From the NCBI GenBank assembly GCA_013398615.1, contig VZSR01003807.1, forward strand, positions 2,625,881-2,689,880: a stretch of 64,000 bases of DNA, given 5' to 3'. The position numbers and the translations under genes are program-made. Origin of the DNA: Brachypodius melanocephalos (taxonomy: Eukaryota > Chordata > Aves > Passeriformes > Pycnonotidae). The notes under the pieces were generated by a model. That model saw only the letters and a list, made by a program, of their open reading frames with translations, was not told where the DNA came from and did not search any database. Below, one piece after another: positions 43,001 to 51,700 of this stretch; the first letter of the stretch is position 1, and every line of letters starts with the position of its first letter.

Positions 43001-43386
43001 AATTCCAGTTCTAGCTCTTCTTGCTGTTCATCACTTTGGTCATTTTGTCCATTTGGAAGTACTGGGCCAACACTTTCATAACTTGCTGCAGGTCTGTTTT
43101 CCCAAGCAGCTTTACTCAGTTCCTTAGAGCAATCCTTTTTGGGAGGCCATTCAGATACCCTTGCTCGAACACCCATTTTAGGCACGGCTGGTGTACCATT
43201 TGTTTGATTATTTTCAGCTTTGCTAGAGGCATTTGAAGAAACAGGAGGACCCATGCTACCGTTCAAGGCTTTAAGTTTTCTAGCAAAATAATCATCCGAT
43301 TGCATGCTTCTTGAAGACTCCCTGAACTTGGAGGAAGTTCTGCTAACCTTGTGCTTATCTTCCTGCAAAGACCTTTGATCACTCAT
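764..43386 (-). CDS. SIPA1L2: SIPA1L2 (SPAR2), RapGAP with PDZ domain; nine coding exons, 3' end outside window
   Basis: The join, in transcript order, is 43386-41922, 35909-35776, 34430-34242, 29443-29269, 25638-25535, 19275-19118, 17570-16994, 11941-11667 and 1021-764. All introns are GT-AG and every junction keeps frame, giving 3,335 nt (about 1,111 codons). Visible parts are the N-terminal SIPA1L region (1 to about 590), a RapGAP domain (about 597-810) with the RKRHIGND motif and probable catalytic Asn698, a basic linker, and a PDZ domain (about 944-1018). The family stimulates GTP hydrolysis on Rap1 and Rap2. SIPA1L2 is reported as a postsynaptic and presynaptic protein in neurons. The start, the junctions and the post-PDZ sequence fit SIPA1L2 better than SIPA1L1 or SIPA1L3, judged by remembered family sequence and not by a search. 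The C-terminal third is missing because the window ends, not because the gene is broken. No internal stop or frameshift is seen. Confidence 0.93.
6046..6113 (+). mobile_element. CR1 LINE, 3'-terminal fragment
   Basis: The stretch with AACTAGATGATCTTTAAG and CCTTTCCAACCC ending in a TGATTCTAGTATGATTCC tail is the characteristic 3' end of avian CR1 in the plus orientation, antisense to the host gene. Only about 70 bp remain, typical of severe 5' truncation. A purine-rich simple tract follows directly. Confidence 0.75.
6112..6155 (+). repeat. purine-rich (A/G) simple tract
   Basis: An almost pure A/G run with GAAA and AAGA units directly after the CR1 3' end. It probably expanded from the CR1 tail or is independent low-complexity sequence. 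Confidence 0.7.
9177..9643 (+). mobile_element. CR1 LINE fragment (end of ORF2 and 3' UTR)
   Basis: The sequence follows the CR1 consensus as I remember it: ACAAGAGAGACACGAACAT, a GATTAAGGGATAAGAGCATC block, a GAAGGCTCAGAAAGGAC block, CTCCGTCCTTGGAGATAT, GGGGTTGGACTAAACC and a terminal TTCTCTGTTTCTGTGA. It is plus-oriented, antisense to SIPA1L2, with many substitutions and stops. The left boundary is approximate. Confidence 0.85.
11667..11941 (-). CDS. SIPA1L2: SIPA1L2 coding exon 8 (residues 935-1025 plus two bases), PDZ domain
   Basis: The acceptor CCTCAG is followed by ATA GTG ACC, reading IVTRGCETTEMTLRRNGLGQ and LGFHVNFEGIVADVEPFGFA. The carboxylate-binding loop is Gly-Gln-Leu-Gly-Phe (about 953-957), and the domain ends with the strand VTVKVVIIQP. 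PDZ domains bind C-terminal peptides; ProSAPiP1 is a reported partner of the SPAR-family PDZ. The donor is GTAAGG at 11666. Nearly the whole PDZ domain sits in this one exon. Confidence 0.96.
11942..16993 (-). other. SIPA1L2 intron 7 (5.1 kb, contains assembly gap)
   Basis: AT-rich intronic DNA with no recognised exon. It contains the N gap at 13070-13169. ORFs on the flanks of the gap are short and partly created by the N run. No repeat family was recognised. Confidence 0.88.
13070..13169. other. assembly gap of exactly 100 N
   Basis: One hundred consecutive N bases, the usual placeholder for a gap of unknown size. Intron 7's true length is therefore unknown, and a missing repeat or even an alternative exon there cannot be excluded. 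Exons 7 and 8 join in phase across it. Confidence 0.98.
16994..17570 (-). CDS. SIPA1L2: SIPA1L2 coding exon 7 (residues 743-934)
   Basis: A strong T-run and TTTCCAG precede T GTT GGT, completing Ser742 and reading VGVSRSKDVPSFGPPIPKGV onward. It finishes the RapGAP domain (AVFRDFLLAKVINAENAAHK, then a charged helix to about residue 810). It continues through a lysine-rich linker (GAKKKEKVKPRKD) and a second conserved block with NCSCRDVIGWTSG. The exon ends IVQRLE with donor GTAAGT at 16993. The last codon is Glu where I recall Val in the human protein. The 577 nt keep frame into exon 8. Confidence 0.96.
17571..19117 (-). other. SIPA1L2 intron 6 (1.5 kb)
   Basis: Short AT-rich intron. It contains a small tandem repeat at 18557-18586 and a strong T-run in the pyrimidine tract ahead of exon 7. 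Nothing else was recognised. Confidence 0.9.
18557..18586. repeat. short tandem repeat, 11-bp unit
   Basis: The unit TTACCAATTAA occurs almost three times in tandem within intron 6. It is a minor AT-rich minisatellite-like tract. Confidence 0.7.
19118..19275 (-). CDS. SIPA1L2: SIPA1L2 coding exon 6 (residues 690-741 plus two bases), catalytic Asn exon
   Basis: The acceptor GTCTAG is followed by CTG CTG AGG. The exon begins [20 protein letters not shown] and ends NPCTENVCY, with donor GTGAGT at 19117. In Rap1GAP the asparagine of the equivalent HIGND motif is the catalytic thumb inserted into the Rap active site; here it is Asn698, intact. This matters for calling the protein an active RapGAP. 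The exon ends in phase 2, and Ser742 is completed by exon 7. Confidence 0.96.
19276..25534 (-). other. SIPA1L2 intron 5 (6.3 kb)
   Basis: Holds the candidate cassette exon at 22928-23005, within a locally more GC-rich patch of about 22680-23110. An A/C-rich tract lies at 19340-19380, about 65-105 nt upstream of exon 6. The remainder is AT-rich with no recognised repeat or gene. Confidence 0.9.
22928..23005 (-). other. candidate in-frame cassette exon in SIPA1L2 intron 5
   Basis: On the minus strand a pyrimidine-rich tract ending CTTCTTCCAG directly precedes 23005, and AAG|GTAATT follows at 22928. The enclosed 78 nt are exactly 26 codons. They are open in the phase needed between exons 5 and 6 and encode DITTPCLVPDQD followed by IPLVLEPAGDPKSK. 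Inclusion would place 26 residues between Gln689 and Leu690, eight residues ahead of the RapGAP catalytic asparagine. The open frame extends well beyond both splice sites (22679-23074), so chance or a repeat-derived origin remains possible. I know of no SIPA1L isoform with this insert. Confidence 0.25.
25535..25638 (-). CDS. SIPA1L2: SIPA1L2 coding exon 5 (residues 655-689)
   Basis: The acceptor TTTTCAG is followed by CT GAT TCA. The exon reads TDSTGTHSLYTTYKDYELMF and then HVSTMLPYMPSNRQQ, with donor GTATGT at 25534. The block is the conserved RapGAP strand and loop segment just before the catalytic motif. It ends in phase 0, so a multiple-of-three cassette could be inserted after it without changing frame. 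Confidence 0.95.
25639..29268 (-). other. SIPA1L2 intron 4 (3.6 kb)
   Basis: Contains a probable solo LTR at 27068-27590 on the plus strand, the most GC-rich patch of this intron. No exon or other repeat was recognised in the rest. Confidence 0.9.
27068..27590 (+). mobile_element. probable solo LTR of an avian endogenous retrovirus, degraded
   Basis: The order of short blocks follows a widespread avian ERV LTR as I remember it: GGTGCTGCTGTGTG, GTGCTGGTAACACA, CAAATCGACCAAAAATATA, CCTATGAAGTCATG, and the U5-side block AACTCTCTTAATCTCGACTC. No internal retroviral genes flank it, so it looks like a solo LTR or fragment. It lies antisense to SIPA1L2 in intron 4. Both ends have decayed, so the boundaries are estimates and no target-site duplication was found. 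A GT-rich tract near 27455-27500 lies inside it. Confidence 0.6.
29269..29443 (-). CDS. SIPA1L2: SIPA1L2 coding exon 4 (residues 597-654 plus one base)
   Basis: The acceptor TTTCAG is followed by CTG AGT TTT, reading LSFQHKIGILYCKAGQSTEE through LDNK. The donor is GTAAGT at 29268. The exon carries the start of the RapGAP fold, including the GQSTEEEMYNNE block conserved across Rap1GAP, SIPA1 and SIPA1L proteins. It ends in phase 1; the base A joins CT in exon 5 to make Thr655. Confidence 0.95.
29444..34241 (-). other. SIPA1L2 intron 3 (4.8 kb)
   Basis: AT-rich intron with an A/C-rich tract at 29614-29654. The segment 30240-30830 is somewhat richer in G and C and has ORFs of up to 94 codons on both strands, but I recognise neither a gene nor a repeat family there. 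Confidence 0.88.
34242..34430 (-). CDS. SIPA1L2: SIPA1L2 coding exon 3 (residues 534-596)
   Basis: The acceptor CTACAG is followed by CTT ACT ACA. The 63 codons start LTTLRGAILEDAIPSTARHG and end KLDEQG, with donor GTATGT at 34241. Both ends are in phase 0. Alternative donors one base away would break the frame into exon 4, which fixes the boundary. The segment belongs to the N-terminal part of the RapGAP homology region. Confidence 0.95.
34431..35775 (-). other. SIPA1L2 intron 2 (1.3 kb)
   Basis: Short AT-rich intron containing an A-run near 34568 (a T-run on the transcript strand). Nothing else was recognised. Confidence 0.9.
35776..35909 (-). CDS. SIPA1L2: SIPA1L2 coding exon 2 (residues 489-533)
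   Basis: The acceptor CAAAAG is followed by AG CAT CAG, completing Glu489 and reading EHQNYFGIDENLGPVAVSIR and onward to FRTSE. The donor is GTAATG at 35775. Its 134 nt plus the single base carried from exon 1 make exactly 45 codons. This is the conserved SIPA1L segment ahead of the catalytic domain core. Confidence 0.95.
36600..38040 (+). mobile_element. CR1 LINE, about 1.4 kb, degraded
   Basis: Blocks match CR1 ORF2 and 3' UTR in order: AGGCACATGAAGGACAAAAAG, a CAAATCATGCATGACCAATCC block, TGCTTTTCACACAGTCTCCC, GTGCATCCTCAACAAGTT, CAGTTTCAACAAAAGCAGGC, TTTTGAGGCCACATGGGAAG, and a 3' end GAATTAGACTGGATGGCC followed by the decayed terminal tail. Stops and frameshifts are frequent, so it is inactive. 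It is antisense to SIPA1L2 and is the longest repeat in the window. The 5' boundary is approximate. Confidence 0.85.
38566..38591. repeat. GA-rich microsatellite
   Basis: A run of GA dinucleotides interrupted by a seven-G stretch, in intron 1. Confidence 0.8.
40539..41083 (-). pseudogene. unidentified protein-like ORF pair; possible decayed retrocopy
   Basis: A 125-codon minus-strand ORF (41083-40706) is followed by a 60-codon ORF in another frame (40721-40539) that overlaps it by a few codons. The first has a charged, protein-like composition (for example SVMEEEEKDPELRQAVNSP). The second is basic (REKRRLVFTKMKGRL). That pattern would fit a coding sequence with one frameshift, such as an old processed copy. 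I cannot name a parent gene, see no clear poly(A) tail, and cannot exclude a chance ORF in purine-rich DNA. Confidence 0.18.
41922..43386 (-). CDS. SIPA1L2: SIPA1L2 coding exon 1 (residues 1-488 plus first base of 489)
   Basis: This large exon encodes the whole N-terminal region. The ATG has G at -3 and A at +4 and follows an in-frame stop by two codons, so the start is firm. Visible landmarks are a conserved block PKMGVRARVSEWPPKK near residue 70, a basic RQRSNSDVTISD block near 152, a CxxC-type WNCQKCFAHYDVQS block near 320, and several Ser/Asn-rich low-complexity stretches. The SIPA1L signature at the end (HIDLGAYYYRKFFYGK) leads into the RapGAP region. The donor is GT at 41921-41920. Reading on gives GKFF and then a stop, so the tail beyond GK is intron. 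Confidence 0.96.
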
Positions 43387-43628
43387 GTCCAGTCAGTGGG
43401 AGGGGAACCACCACTATTGCATAAATTTACTGTTACATTTGTTATTACATCGTCTTTTATGGGCCAATAAACGGCGATATAAAAATACAGTTACAGTCTT
43501 CCCACAGGTGCAGGCAGGGACCTCAGTGTACCATTTTTGTACAACTGCTGTCAGGAGAGCAATCTCAAAACATTTCCTTCAGTTCAGATGCATTCAGTTC
43601 AGTATTAATCCAGAAAAATTTCTTAAAT
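43387..43628 (-). other. SIPA1L2: 5' UTR part of the first coding exon (inferred)
   Basis: Upstream of the start codon the minus strand has an in-frame TGA at 43395-43393, three codons before the ATG, so the reading frame cannot extend further. A good splice acceptor ending in AACAG lies just before 43628. It is preceded by a long T-rich tract (about 43641-43675, with GTTTGTTTG units). I therefore infer that the exon begins at 43628 and that an earlier noncoding exon lies upstream. The boundary rests on the splice consensus alone. Confidence 0.6.
43414..43593 (-). promoter_or_regulatory. cluster of six very short upstream ORFs in the SIPA1L2 5' UTR
   Basis: On the minus strand, upstream ATGs begin at 43593 (M-H-L-N-stop), 43573 (M-F-stop), 43534 (M-V-H-stop), 43450 (M-stop), 43438 (M-stop) and 43422 (M-Q-stop). 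All six close before the main ATG and two are ATGTAA start-stop elements. Short uORFs generally lower main-ORF translation and can make it depend on reinitiation. That role here is inference and depends on the exon boundary at 43628 being right. Confidence 0.5.
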
Positions 43629-45229
43629 CTGTTCATAAGGAGAAAAAACAAACAAACAAAAAAAAGAATGTTAAAATGTTTATATTCAATACCAGTAAGT
43701 TTCCACTGTTGCTTGTATATACATAACACCCCATGAAACCAGATGGACCTGAAGTGACTTGCTTTGTATCATTCTCTATCCTTGGACTCCTTAAAACTCA
43801 GCAAATGTAATAATTCCAGTTTTTCATGTGATTCCACAGGACGTGAGCAGCTTGAACCTCCATCTCTCACGGGCTTCCCAGTACATGCACAAGCAGAACA
43901 GCCAGAGACAATTGTCTGGATTCCCTGCAATGCTGACAGCAACTTAGGTGCCTACTCTCCATCTAGTCACTGGGGTTTGTTCACATAACACCTAAAACAC
44001 TTTTTCCCAAGCTTTCTTGAAAATGGTTTATGCCCACAGGAGTGTTAGGGCAAGACTCGTAGAAAATGTAAGTTAAATATATGGAGCAAATAGGACCTTA
44101 TACAGAGAGATGTGTTTTGCCCAATTTAAAATAATATTTTAAAAATAAGCAATTGTGCCACTATGATTAATTCAGTGAATTAATGCATTTCGTTTCCTTC
44201 CCCTTCTCTCTTCCCAAAGGGAGGTTTACTCACATTCCTTTCTTTGGAGTGCAAACTATTATTTAGCTCTGTAAAACAGTTAGAGTTGTTTCTGTTATAT
44301 TATATTCCTTTGGTTGGAAACTCAGACTGTTAACTCAGTTATTGTGATAAAGAACATAACTGTTCTGTAAATAAGAAAAGATAGTAGCTCTATTGATAAG
44401 CCCCAATTTGATTACAAAATAGGAACTGTTAGGATATAAAAATACTCTTCAACAGTCTTAAGAATGACCACGACTCATGCTGTGAAGATTCATTTGCAGG
44501 CAGAAGTCATCCATTAATCCTTTGCATAAAAGCAGGTTAAAACAAGAGACAAGACAGAATGCAGTGTACTTCTTCAGATTTTATTCCCTGAACAAAAATG
44601 CCAACACAACAATCTTTTAGGATGCTGCAAAAAAGGACAATATGCATTTACCAGAGACTAAAAAGAAGTCAGATTAAATTAGCTTGGAATATGAATTCTC
44701 CCTTGATTTCAATGAAGAGATGAGGTAGTAAGAGGAATTCAGAATATGAGTATTTTTTCTCCTAGATTTAATGTGATAAAAATTCCTTGGAGGACAAGGG
44801 AGGAAGGATGAAATGAGGGCCAAGGGAATAATATAAATTAAAATGTGACACCTTATTTTTTCCTGCTTGTCAGAAATCAACAGAAATTGTGTTTGATACA
44901 GCAAACTTTAGAAGAGTTCTGCAGTAATGAGGGAACAAACACAAGTTAGACTTCAGCACCCTCATATTGGCTATGGTTTCTACGTGACTGGTAGTAGAAA
45001 TTGCTGACAATTTCAATAACAATGTATCTCTGCAGCTTACTTTCACTCCATACATATTCCTTGATGGACAAACGAGACAATTAAATGGGTTCCTTACAGA
45101 AGTCCAAAAGATTATTTAAACAACTGACATATTCAGAGAAATAGCACTTGAAAAGTGGCAAGTGGGATTTTTAAACACATTGACTTTTATGAAAACACTA
45201 CACAAAAAGAAAAAATATTGGTCAAAGAA

Positions 45230-45596
45230 CCATAGAATGGTTTGGGTTGCAAGGGAACTTAAAGATCATCTAGTTCCAACTCCCCTGGCATGGACAGGGA
45301 CACCTTACACTAGACCAGGTTGCTCAGAGCCACATCCAACTTGACCTTGAATACTTCCAGGGATAGGGGATCCACAGCTTCCCTGCACAACCTGTTCCAG
45401 TACCTCACCACCCTCATAATGAAGAATTTCTTCTTAATATGTAATCTCTTTCAGTGTAAGACAGCTAAACCTCATCCAGTCACTGCATGCCCTGCAGAAA
45501 GTCCCTTTCCAGCTCTCTTATAGGCCCCTTTGGGTTCTGGAAGGCCAGAATTAGCTTTTCTTGGAGCCATCTCTTCTCCTCTTGGGCTGTTCTTCA
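45230..45596 (-). mobile_element. CR1 LINE 3' fragment
   Basis: Read on the plus strand, CCATAGAATGGTTTGGGTTG, AAAGATCATCTAGTTCCAAC, CCAGGTTGCTCAGAGCC, ACTTCCAGGGATAGGGGATC and AACCTGTTCCAGTACCTCAC are the reverse complement of the CR1 3' region, so the element runs on the minus strand with its 3' end at 45230. It is among the least diverged repeats in the window. It is truncated near 45596 and lies in the same orientation as SIPA1L2. Confidence 0.93.
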
Positions 45597-46672
45597 TACA
45601 AGCACAGAAGTGGAAAAAACTTTTGCTAAATAAAAGCTCTGAAGGAAAACTAAATTATTCCAGAATCATCTTTTCTGTTTCTGCCAGAATATAGAAGAGT
45701 GAGAACACAGAAAGTTTCATTTCACATACTGGGAAAGATATTTAACTTCTTACTAAAGGTTAATTCAATTTTCTTTGAAACTAGGGTGAATTACATCTTC
45801 TAGCCTTCCGGCCCTTTCCTACATAAAATAATTCATAGAAGTCATTAGTTCATGCATTTTTAAATAAAAATTAATCTCATAAAAATAGAGAAAAAATGTA
45901 AGGTAAGAAAAGGCTATCCTGCAAAAATTCCATTCTTTTATTCTCCTGTGTTAGCCCTTTTTTTATCATAAGCATTTGTGCAAAAGTACATTGCGAATTG
46001 GACCAGGAGCTTAATGAAGTTTGAAATTAAACTGGAGACTGGTGGTGGTGGGAGGCAGAAGGACAGAGCAACAGATGGACACTATCACTCCACTTACTTT
46101 CAATCCAAATCCACAATGTGATTCACTGTTTGGCCTCACAAACATCTGTATCTGTGGAAGGCAGCAGACAGGCTGAAAACCAGAAGAAAAGATGTTTTTT
46201 CCTCTAGTGGTGGTGGTAGCTTAAATACTTGGTGAAGTATGGCCTGAGTATTTTAACAGAGGTACATTGCAAAAGACAGTACTTTAATAGAGAATTTATT
46301 TTCTTTACAGTACAAAGCTGGTATGACAGAAGACTAAAGAAATGCCTGTTTGGAAATGCAGATCGATTTTTATTGGAAATAGTGATGTTTGAAGTAGTGA
46401 TGCAATATATTTAGGATATTATGTTCATTTTTTTCCCCGTAATCTGAAATTGGCCGAATTGAAAAAAATCTGCCTGTTCTTAACATGACTGAGTCTTTCT
46501 GTAAATTCCTGTAACTCAGTACAACAGCATGTTCTGGCTGACAACTAACTTATGGCGATGGATATCACTAGAGTCTCATGTTATCTGTTGTTAAGGATTT
46601 TCTCTCTCCACAGTAAGAATTTACCAACTCACAAATATTGCACTGATGTTGATACTATTTATTGTAAACTGA

Positions 46673-46693
46673 TTGTTTTGTTGTTGTTGTTGA
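46673..46693. repeat. TTG microsatellite
   Basis: A short run of TTG/TTTTG units on the plus strand. Confidence 0.7.
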
Positions 46694-48680
46694 ATTTAAT
46701 AAATGATTACTTCCACAAAGAACGATGTCAGGATATCATGAGTACTCTTCAGACCTGTACAGCTCTTTTGGTCAAGTTCTTCACTTCCCTCTCTTTTCAT
46801 CTCACCCTAGCACTGAAGAATGGAATCAGTGACAGATAAGGTCAAAAACGAAAAGCTGGATGCCTACCCTGCTGTTGTGCTCCTGCCAACCCTTCCCACT
46901 AAGACTGCTGGATGTTATGCAAATAACTTAAGTTCCTTCCACACAGCTACAAAGACTTCCTTCTGAGCTCAATACAGCAGCTGGTTTGTTAGCTACAGTT
47001 ACAGTTCTTTAACATGGAATCATTCCAAGTTTCCTGGGGACCTGGATACGTGCCCACAAATGTTCCTGTGCCAGTAGCGGAGCGATGAATAAGAACTGAG
47101 CTATTGGACTACCCTGTCAAAAGGAGGCTGTTTGGTAGTGCTGTCTCATGTCAGCCTTGATAGATGGAAATGAATTATTTAAGAAGTCTTTCTGTGATCA
47201 TTTTGTTGATCAAGACTTTGGAAATCTGCCCCTATTATTATGTAATGCTATCATCCTAAAAAAGAGTGCGTAATTTGGATGAAAGCATTAATCTCTACTA
47301 TTTATCGAGATGACAATTCTACATATCATGACTCTCAAGCTCTACTAATCTTTAAAAAATGGGAAGTGCAATTTGATAAAACAGGAGTACTGGCAGTAAT
47401 AATATGCCAAAAACTGAAGATCCAACATTTAATTTGCATTCAATTGGTTCTACACAGCATTTTCTGCGTCTCCCTCCAGTTAGTTTCCAGTCTTCAAAGA
47501 AACACATAGCAGGGTAGCAGTGTTATGTATTTGGCCAGTAGAGCCAAGCAGCAGCTGCACAATGGCCACCTCATGGGAATCTAAAGTTTGCAAGAAAATT
47601 TCTGCATATGCTTTCAAGTGCAACGAAAAAGAAGAGTGCAAGGGACAAATGAACGTGGTTTCTAAGCTGCCTGTATTTTCACAAGTTCTAGAAGAGATAA
47701 CTCACTGAAAAAATCTGTCATAAGATCTGTCATGAAGATCTGTCACAAAACTAAGATCACCAGTAAAGAAAAAACAAGTAATTTCTGAAAAATGACAAAA
47801 TAGTAGAAAAAAGCTTTTTAATTCAAGTTCAAACTTCTTTGGTTTTTTAAAAACAGACTACATTAGCAAGGGTTCTTAGATTTACACATTTTAATATATC
47901 TGTTAACAGCATCTATTTCTTAATGATTTTTTAATATTCTTAATAGTTCCTAAAAGAAATACCCAATTTTCAGACGCAATGCAACAGCTATGTCTGATTT
48001 TCAAGCAATGCTACTTGTACGCTCAAGCCAGAGAATTCTCATCACATTAAACTGTGATATCATATCACATGACAGTTGATTATGATGTCACACAGAATTA
48101 TTACTGCAGACAGTAGTAAGAAAAAGAAAAATTAGTTCTCCATGTTTTTGCATTTTTTATGCAAATGTCTTTAGAAAATGATGATATTTAAGCATAATTG
48201 TCTTTAAATAGAATATTTCTTTCAAAGTTTTCCATAGGGCTCAGTGAATATTAAAGAGTAACACTAAACTATAATTGAGCCACTTATTCAGATTGCAGCT
48301 GTGGAAAATGGATTGGAAATAATACAATGAACAAATTATGAGCAGAGCTCATGAAAAAAAGTGGTTCAAATTATTGTACATCAAATTTACAACTAAAGCT
48401 ATAACTACTACAGTATAAATGGTTACTTCAGATATGCATATTTCAGATACTTGATTAATATGCAGACATAGAAAAGAGGCAGAAAAGGGATGGGAAGACC
48501 CTCATTTGACAAATGGAAATACAGATGAGCTGCTCCGTAGTGAATATTTGCTGCACACTTCTTCAGCTATGCTGTATTTCTTTACATTTATAGTCTCTGT
48601 GAGTGAAATCTCAGAGTAGAAATTGAAAAAAACCTTTGTTGAAGCAATATAGTTACAGAAATGTATCCACAAAGAAGCAA

Positions 48681-48712
48681 GAGGAGAGGGAGGGAGGGAG
48701 GGAGGGAGGGAG
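48681..48712. repeat. GGGA tetranucleotide microsatellite
   Basis: A run of about seven GGGA units on the plus strand, flanked by GAGGAGA. Its G-triplets could form a G-quadruplex on the plus strand. Confidence 0.9.
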
Positions 48713-51700
48713 CCATAGCTAAGAGTGACAACTGCCGACCTGATTCTTCTCAGTGTTGGTATAAGACCATCACCTCCCTTAGCAAAACAGAGGAACTGCA
48801 CTTGTTTTGGACTGGTACAAGATTTTAGGTAAAAAATAAATAAAAAACCATACTCTGTTCTTCAAACATAGTTCCCTCCTCCAACAAAGACAATGGCAGA
48901 CAAACATAAACATTGAGAAAGAGATGCAACTTTGAATTCCACATCTGCTTCGCACTGTTCAATGAAAGGTGTTCTACTTTTAAGGGAGAGATCTCTCCAA
49001 CCATACCTGTTCTTCTTCACCAACGGGGTGAGAAAAATCTCATGACCATCTACAGAAATAATTGTGTAAGATGTAATAGCAAAAAGACCCTTTAGAATGC
49101 TAGGCTTGTTTATCCTACGGTCAAGATCCCCCACCTGCAATCTTGGCACGTCCAGAGAAAGTATTTTAATAAATCTCACCGTCCAACTGCTAAATCCAAA
49201 ATTCAATACTATGCATCAGTTTGGTTATTTTTAAATATACTGCATCCATTTAGTGAAAAAACCCAAGAAAGGCCGTTACAAAAGATACACTTTCCTCAGT
49301 GTAACTCATTATACCAAAGAATATCTATCACAAAGTTCCAGCAGCTTCCCTTTAGCTTATCTTCTATTACTTTTCCTCGATATGTGGTCCTACACATTTA
49401 TCTCAATTCGTGCTTTGTTTAGGTAAAAAACACTGCTTAAGTTTTTCATCAAGCAACCTAGGTTATCTCTCAGTGAACATCAGTGTTTTATACAGAGCTA
49501 TTACTGACCATAGCCCTACTGCCATTAATTTTAAACCTTCTGTTAAGAAATCACCTTCTGCTACTGAAAAATATGCTTAGATAAATTTGTGACTAATTCA
49601 GCACTGCATTTTTTTGAATATTAACACCAATATTCTTTTGTTCCATTAATGCAAGATTTGACTAAGGCTAATTTGATTTCCAGAATCAACTGGATATCCT
49701 CCTATTCTTACAGCTCTTATGCAGAGCTCAACTACAGAACAGGAAATAAAGCTGTATCTTTTTCAGATTGAACCATGTAAAGTAGCAGAATTTAAACAAT
49801 AGCAATACTGCCACTGACAAACACACTGAGAATATTTCATTTGTGTTCTTCCAATTCAGTTATTTTTAACTGAAATTACGAAACTTAAAATAAAAGGCGA
49901 CAACATAAAGGAAAAAGGAAACATTTTTAACAGGTAGTCTTAGACCAAAGAATTGCTCCAGGAATGGGTTGAAAAGATACACATATATCTATATATATGT
50001 GGTTTTTTTAATGCATACATATAATTGACCACCTTATATTCAAGGGGGAGGGGACATGCATCAAACTCCTCGTAGATTATATCATTAACTGATACAATTT
50101 TTTACAGTCTTTATTAGCTGCAAATAGAAGTTATTTGACCTCTCAGTCAAATTCTGGTATCAGTGAAAATTTTAAAAAATCCCACATATTTCAAACTCTT
50201 TGTTTCCTTTCATTGTTTCCATTCAAGAACCTAGATGTCAAAGGGCAGGAATAACAAATAAGAACCCAACTTATTGTGTATTAAAATATCTGGTTTCTAC
50301 TGGTAGGCTTGAAAGACATCCAAAACGTAATTTAGATCAAATCATCCAGACTGACATACTAAGACATCTCCCTGCTTTAAAGAATTTAGAGATACTTATG
50401 CCTGTTCCTCCAAAATTTCACAGTAATTACAATTTCCTCATAAATAGATTTCTCTTTAAAACACTAGTAAAGCAGAATTTTAATTCTAGTTTCATCTTTG
50501 AAAATGAAGAGTCTTCAACACATAATGATACAGGTATGTCATAAACAAGATTAATAAAAAAGTAGCAGTCAGAAAACAAATACAACTCCATTTTCCATAA
50601 TACTTTATATATTCAGTGTAGTTCAAGATCTTAAAGAAGGGAGCAAAAATCTGTTTGCATGGCATGTATTTTCCTCAGCCAGTAGAACTGATTCAGTAAG
50701 GGAGTTCACATTAGACAAAGCATGAATTATTCTGAAAGGGTAAAGATGACTCATTTTCAGTTATAATACAGAAACACTGCATTGAAGCAAGTTCCATTCA
50801 AAAAGCAACAAAAAATAAAGTGGTCTTCTCAAGCAAGCTGGACAACATCTGAAATCTCAGTAGAAACAGCATCGTCTACAGGCTCAGAAATTGTCAAAAG
50901 TCAAATGGTCAAAAGATTGTTGAACTGGCCCTCCCTGCATGAATGTATCTATTCTCATTTAAACTGCATGATCCACAAGGCAGGGACTATTCCTTTGCCC
51001 ACTGTAGGGGATGCCAAACACTGTGATGACCCACTTGGTAAACAAGTGGACCAAGCCACTGTCAGAGGCAAAGCTTAGAAAGATAAAGACAGGACTCGTG
51101 CAGCCCATTCACATTATTCAAGGACAAAGAAAAGGACAACCAACTGTATGTGCATCCAAATAACAACACCAAAAGAGAAATACAGCACCTGTAAACTGAC
51201 TAGCAACAGAGTATACAGAAAGGGGCATATTCAGATAGTATGCTGAGAAAAGGACATACACATGCTCCATTTCAAAACAAACTTTTAACCTTCAAATTGT
51301 TAATAAACATTTACAAATACTACAAATACTGTCTTTTATGCAATTCTTATTAAATACTGGCAAAAACAAAAAGTAACTCAGCAATTTAGAAGACTACTGC
51401 ATTATTTTAAAACAAAGAAAAGGACATATTCTACCTTTTCCCATAATTAGTCACATGAGAAATTATTTCTTCTAATTCTAGCTCGGTGCACAGAATTGAA
51501 ATACTAACTGAAAAAGCACTCTGTGCCCAAGAGCAAGCATAGAGAAAACCAGAGGAAAAAACCCTGAAGAAGCAACCCACTTGATAGCAAGAAATGCCAA
51601 TTTCATAAAAAAGTCACACTTTTTTGTCCTTACAATATATAACAAATTATTACAGATGGAATGATGGGCTTGAAAAATTAGAAGTAGTTGAATGACATCA

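Noticed and set aside
50782..51078. 98-codon plus-strand ORF
   Set aside because: No protein-like motif or codon signal and no flanking gene structure; treated as chance.
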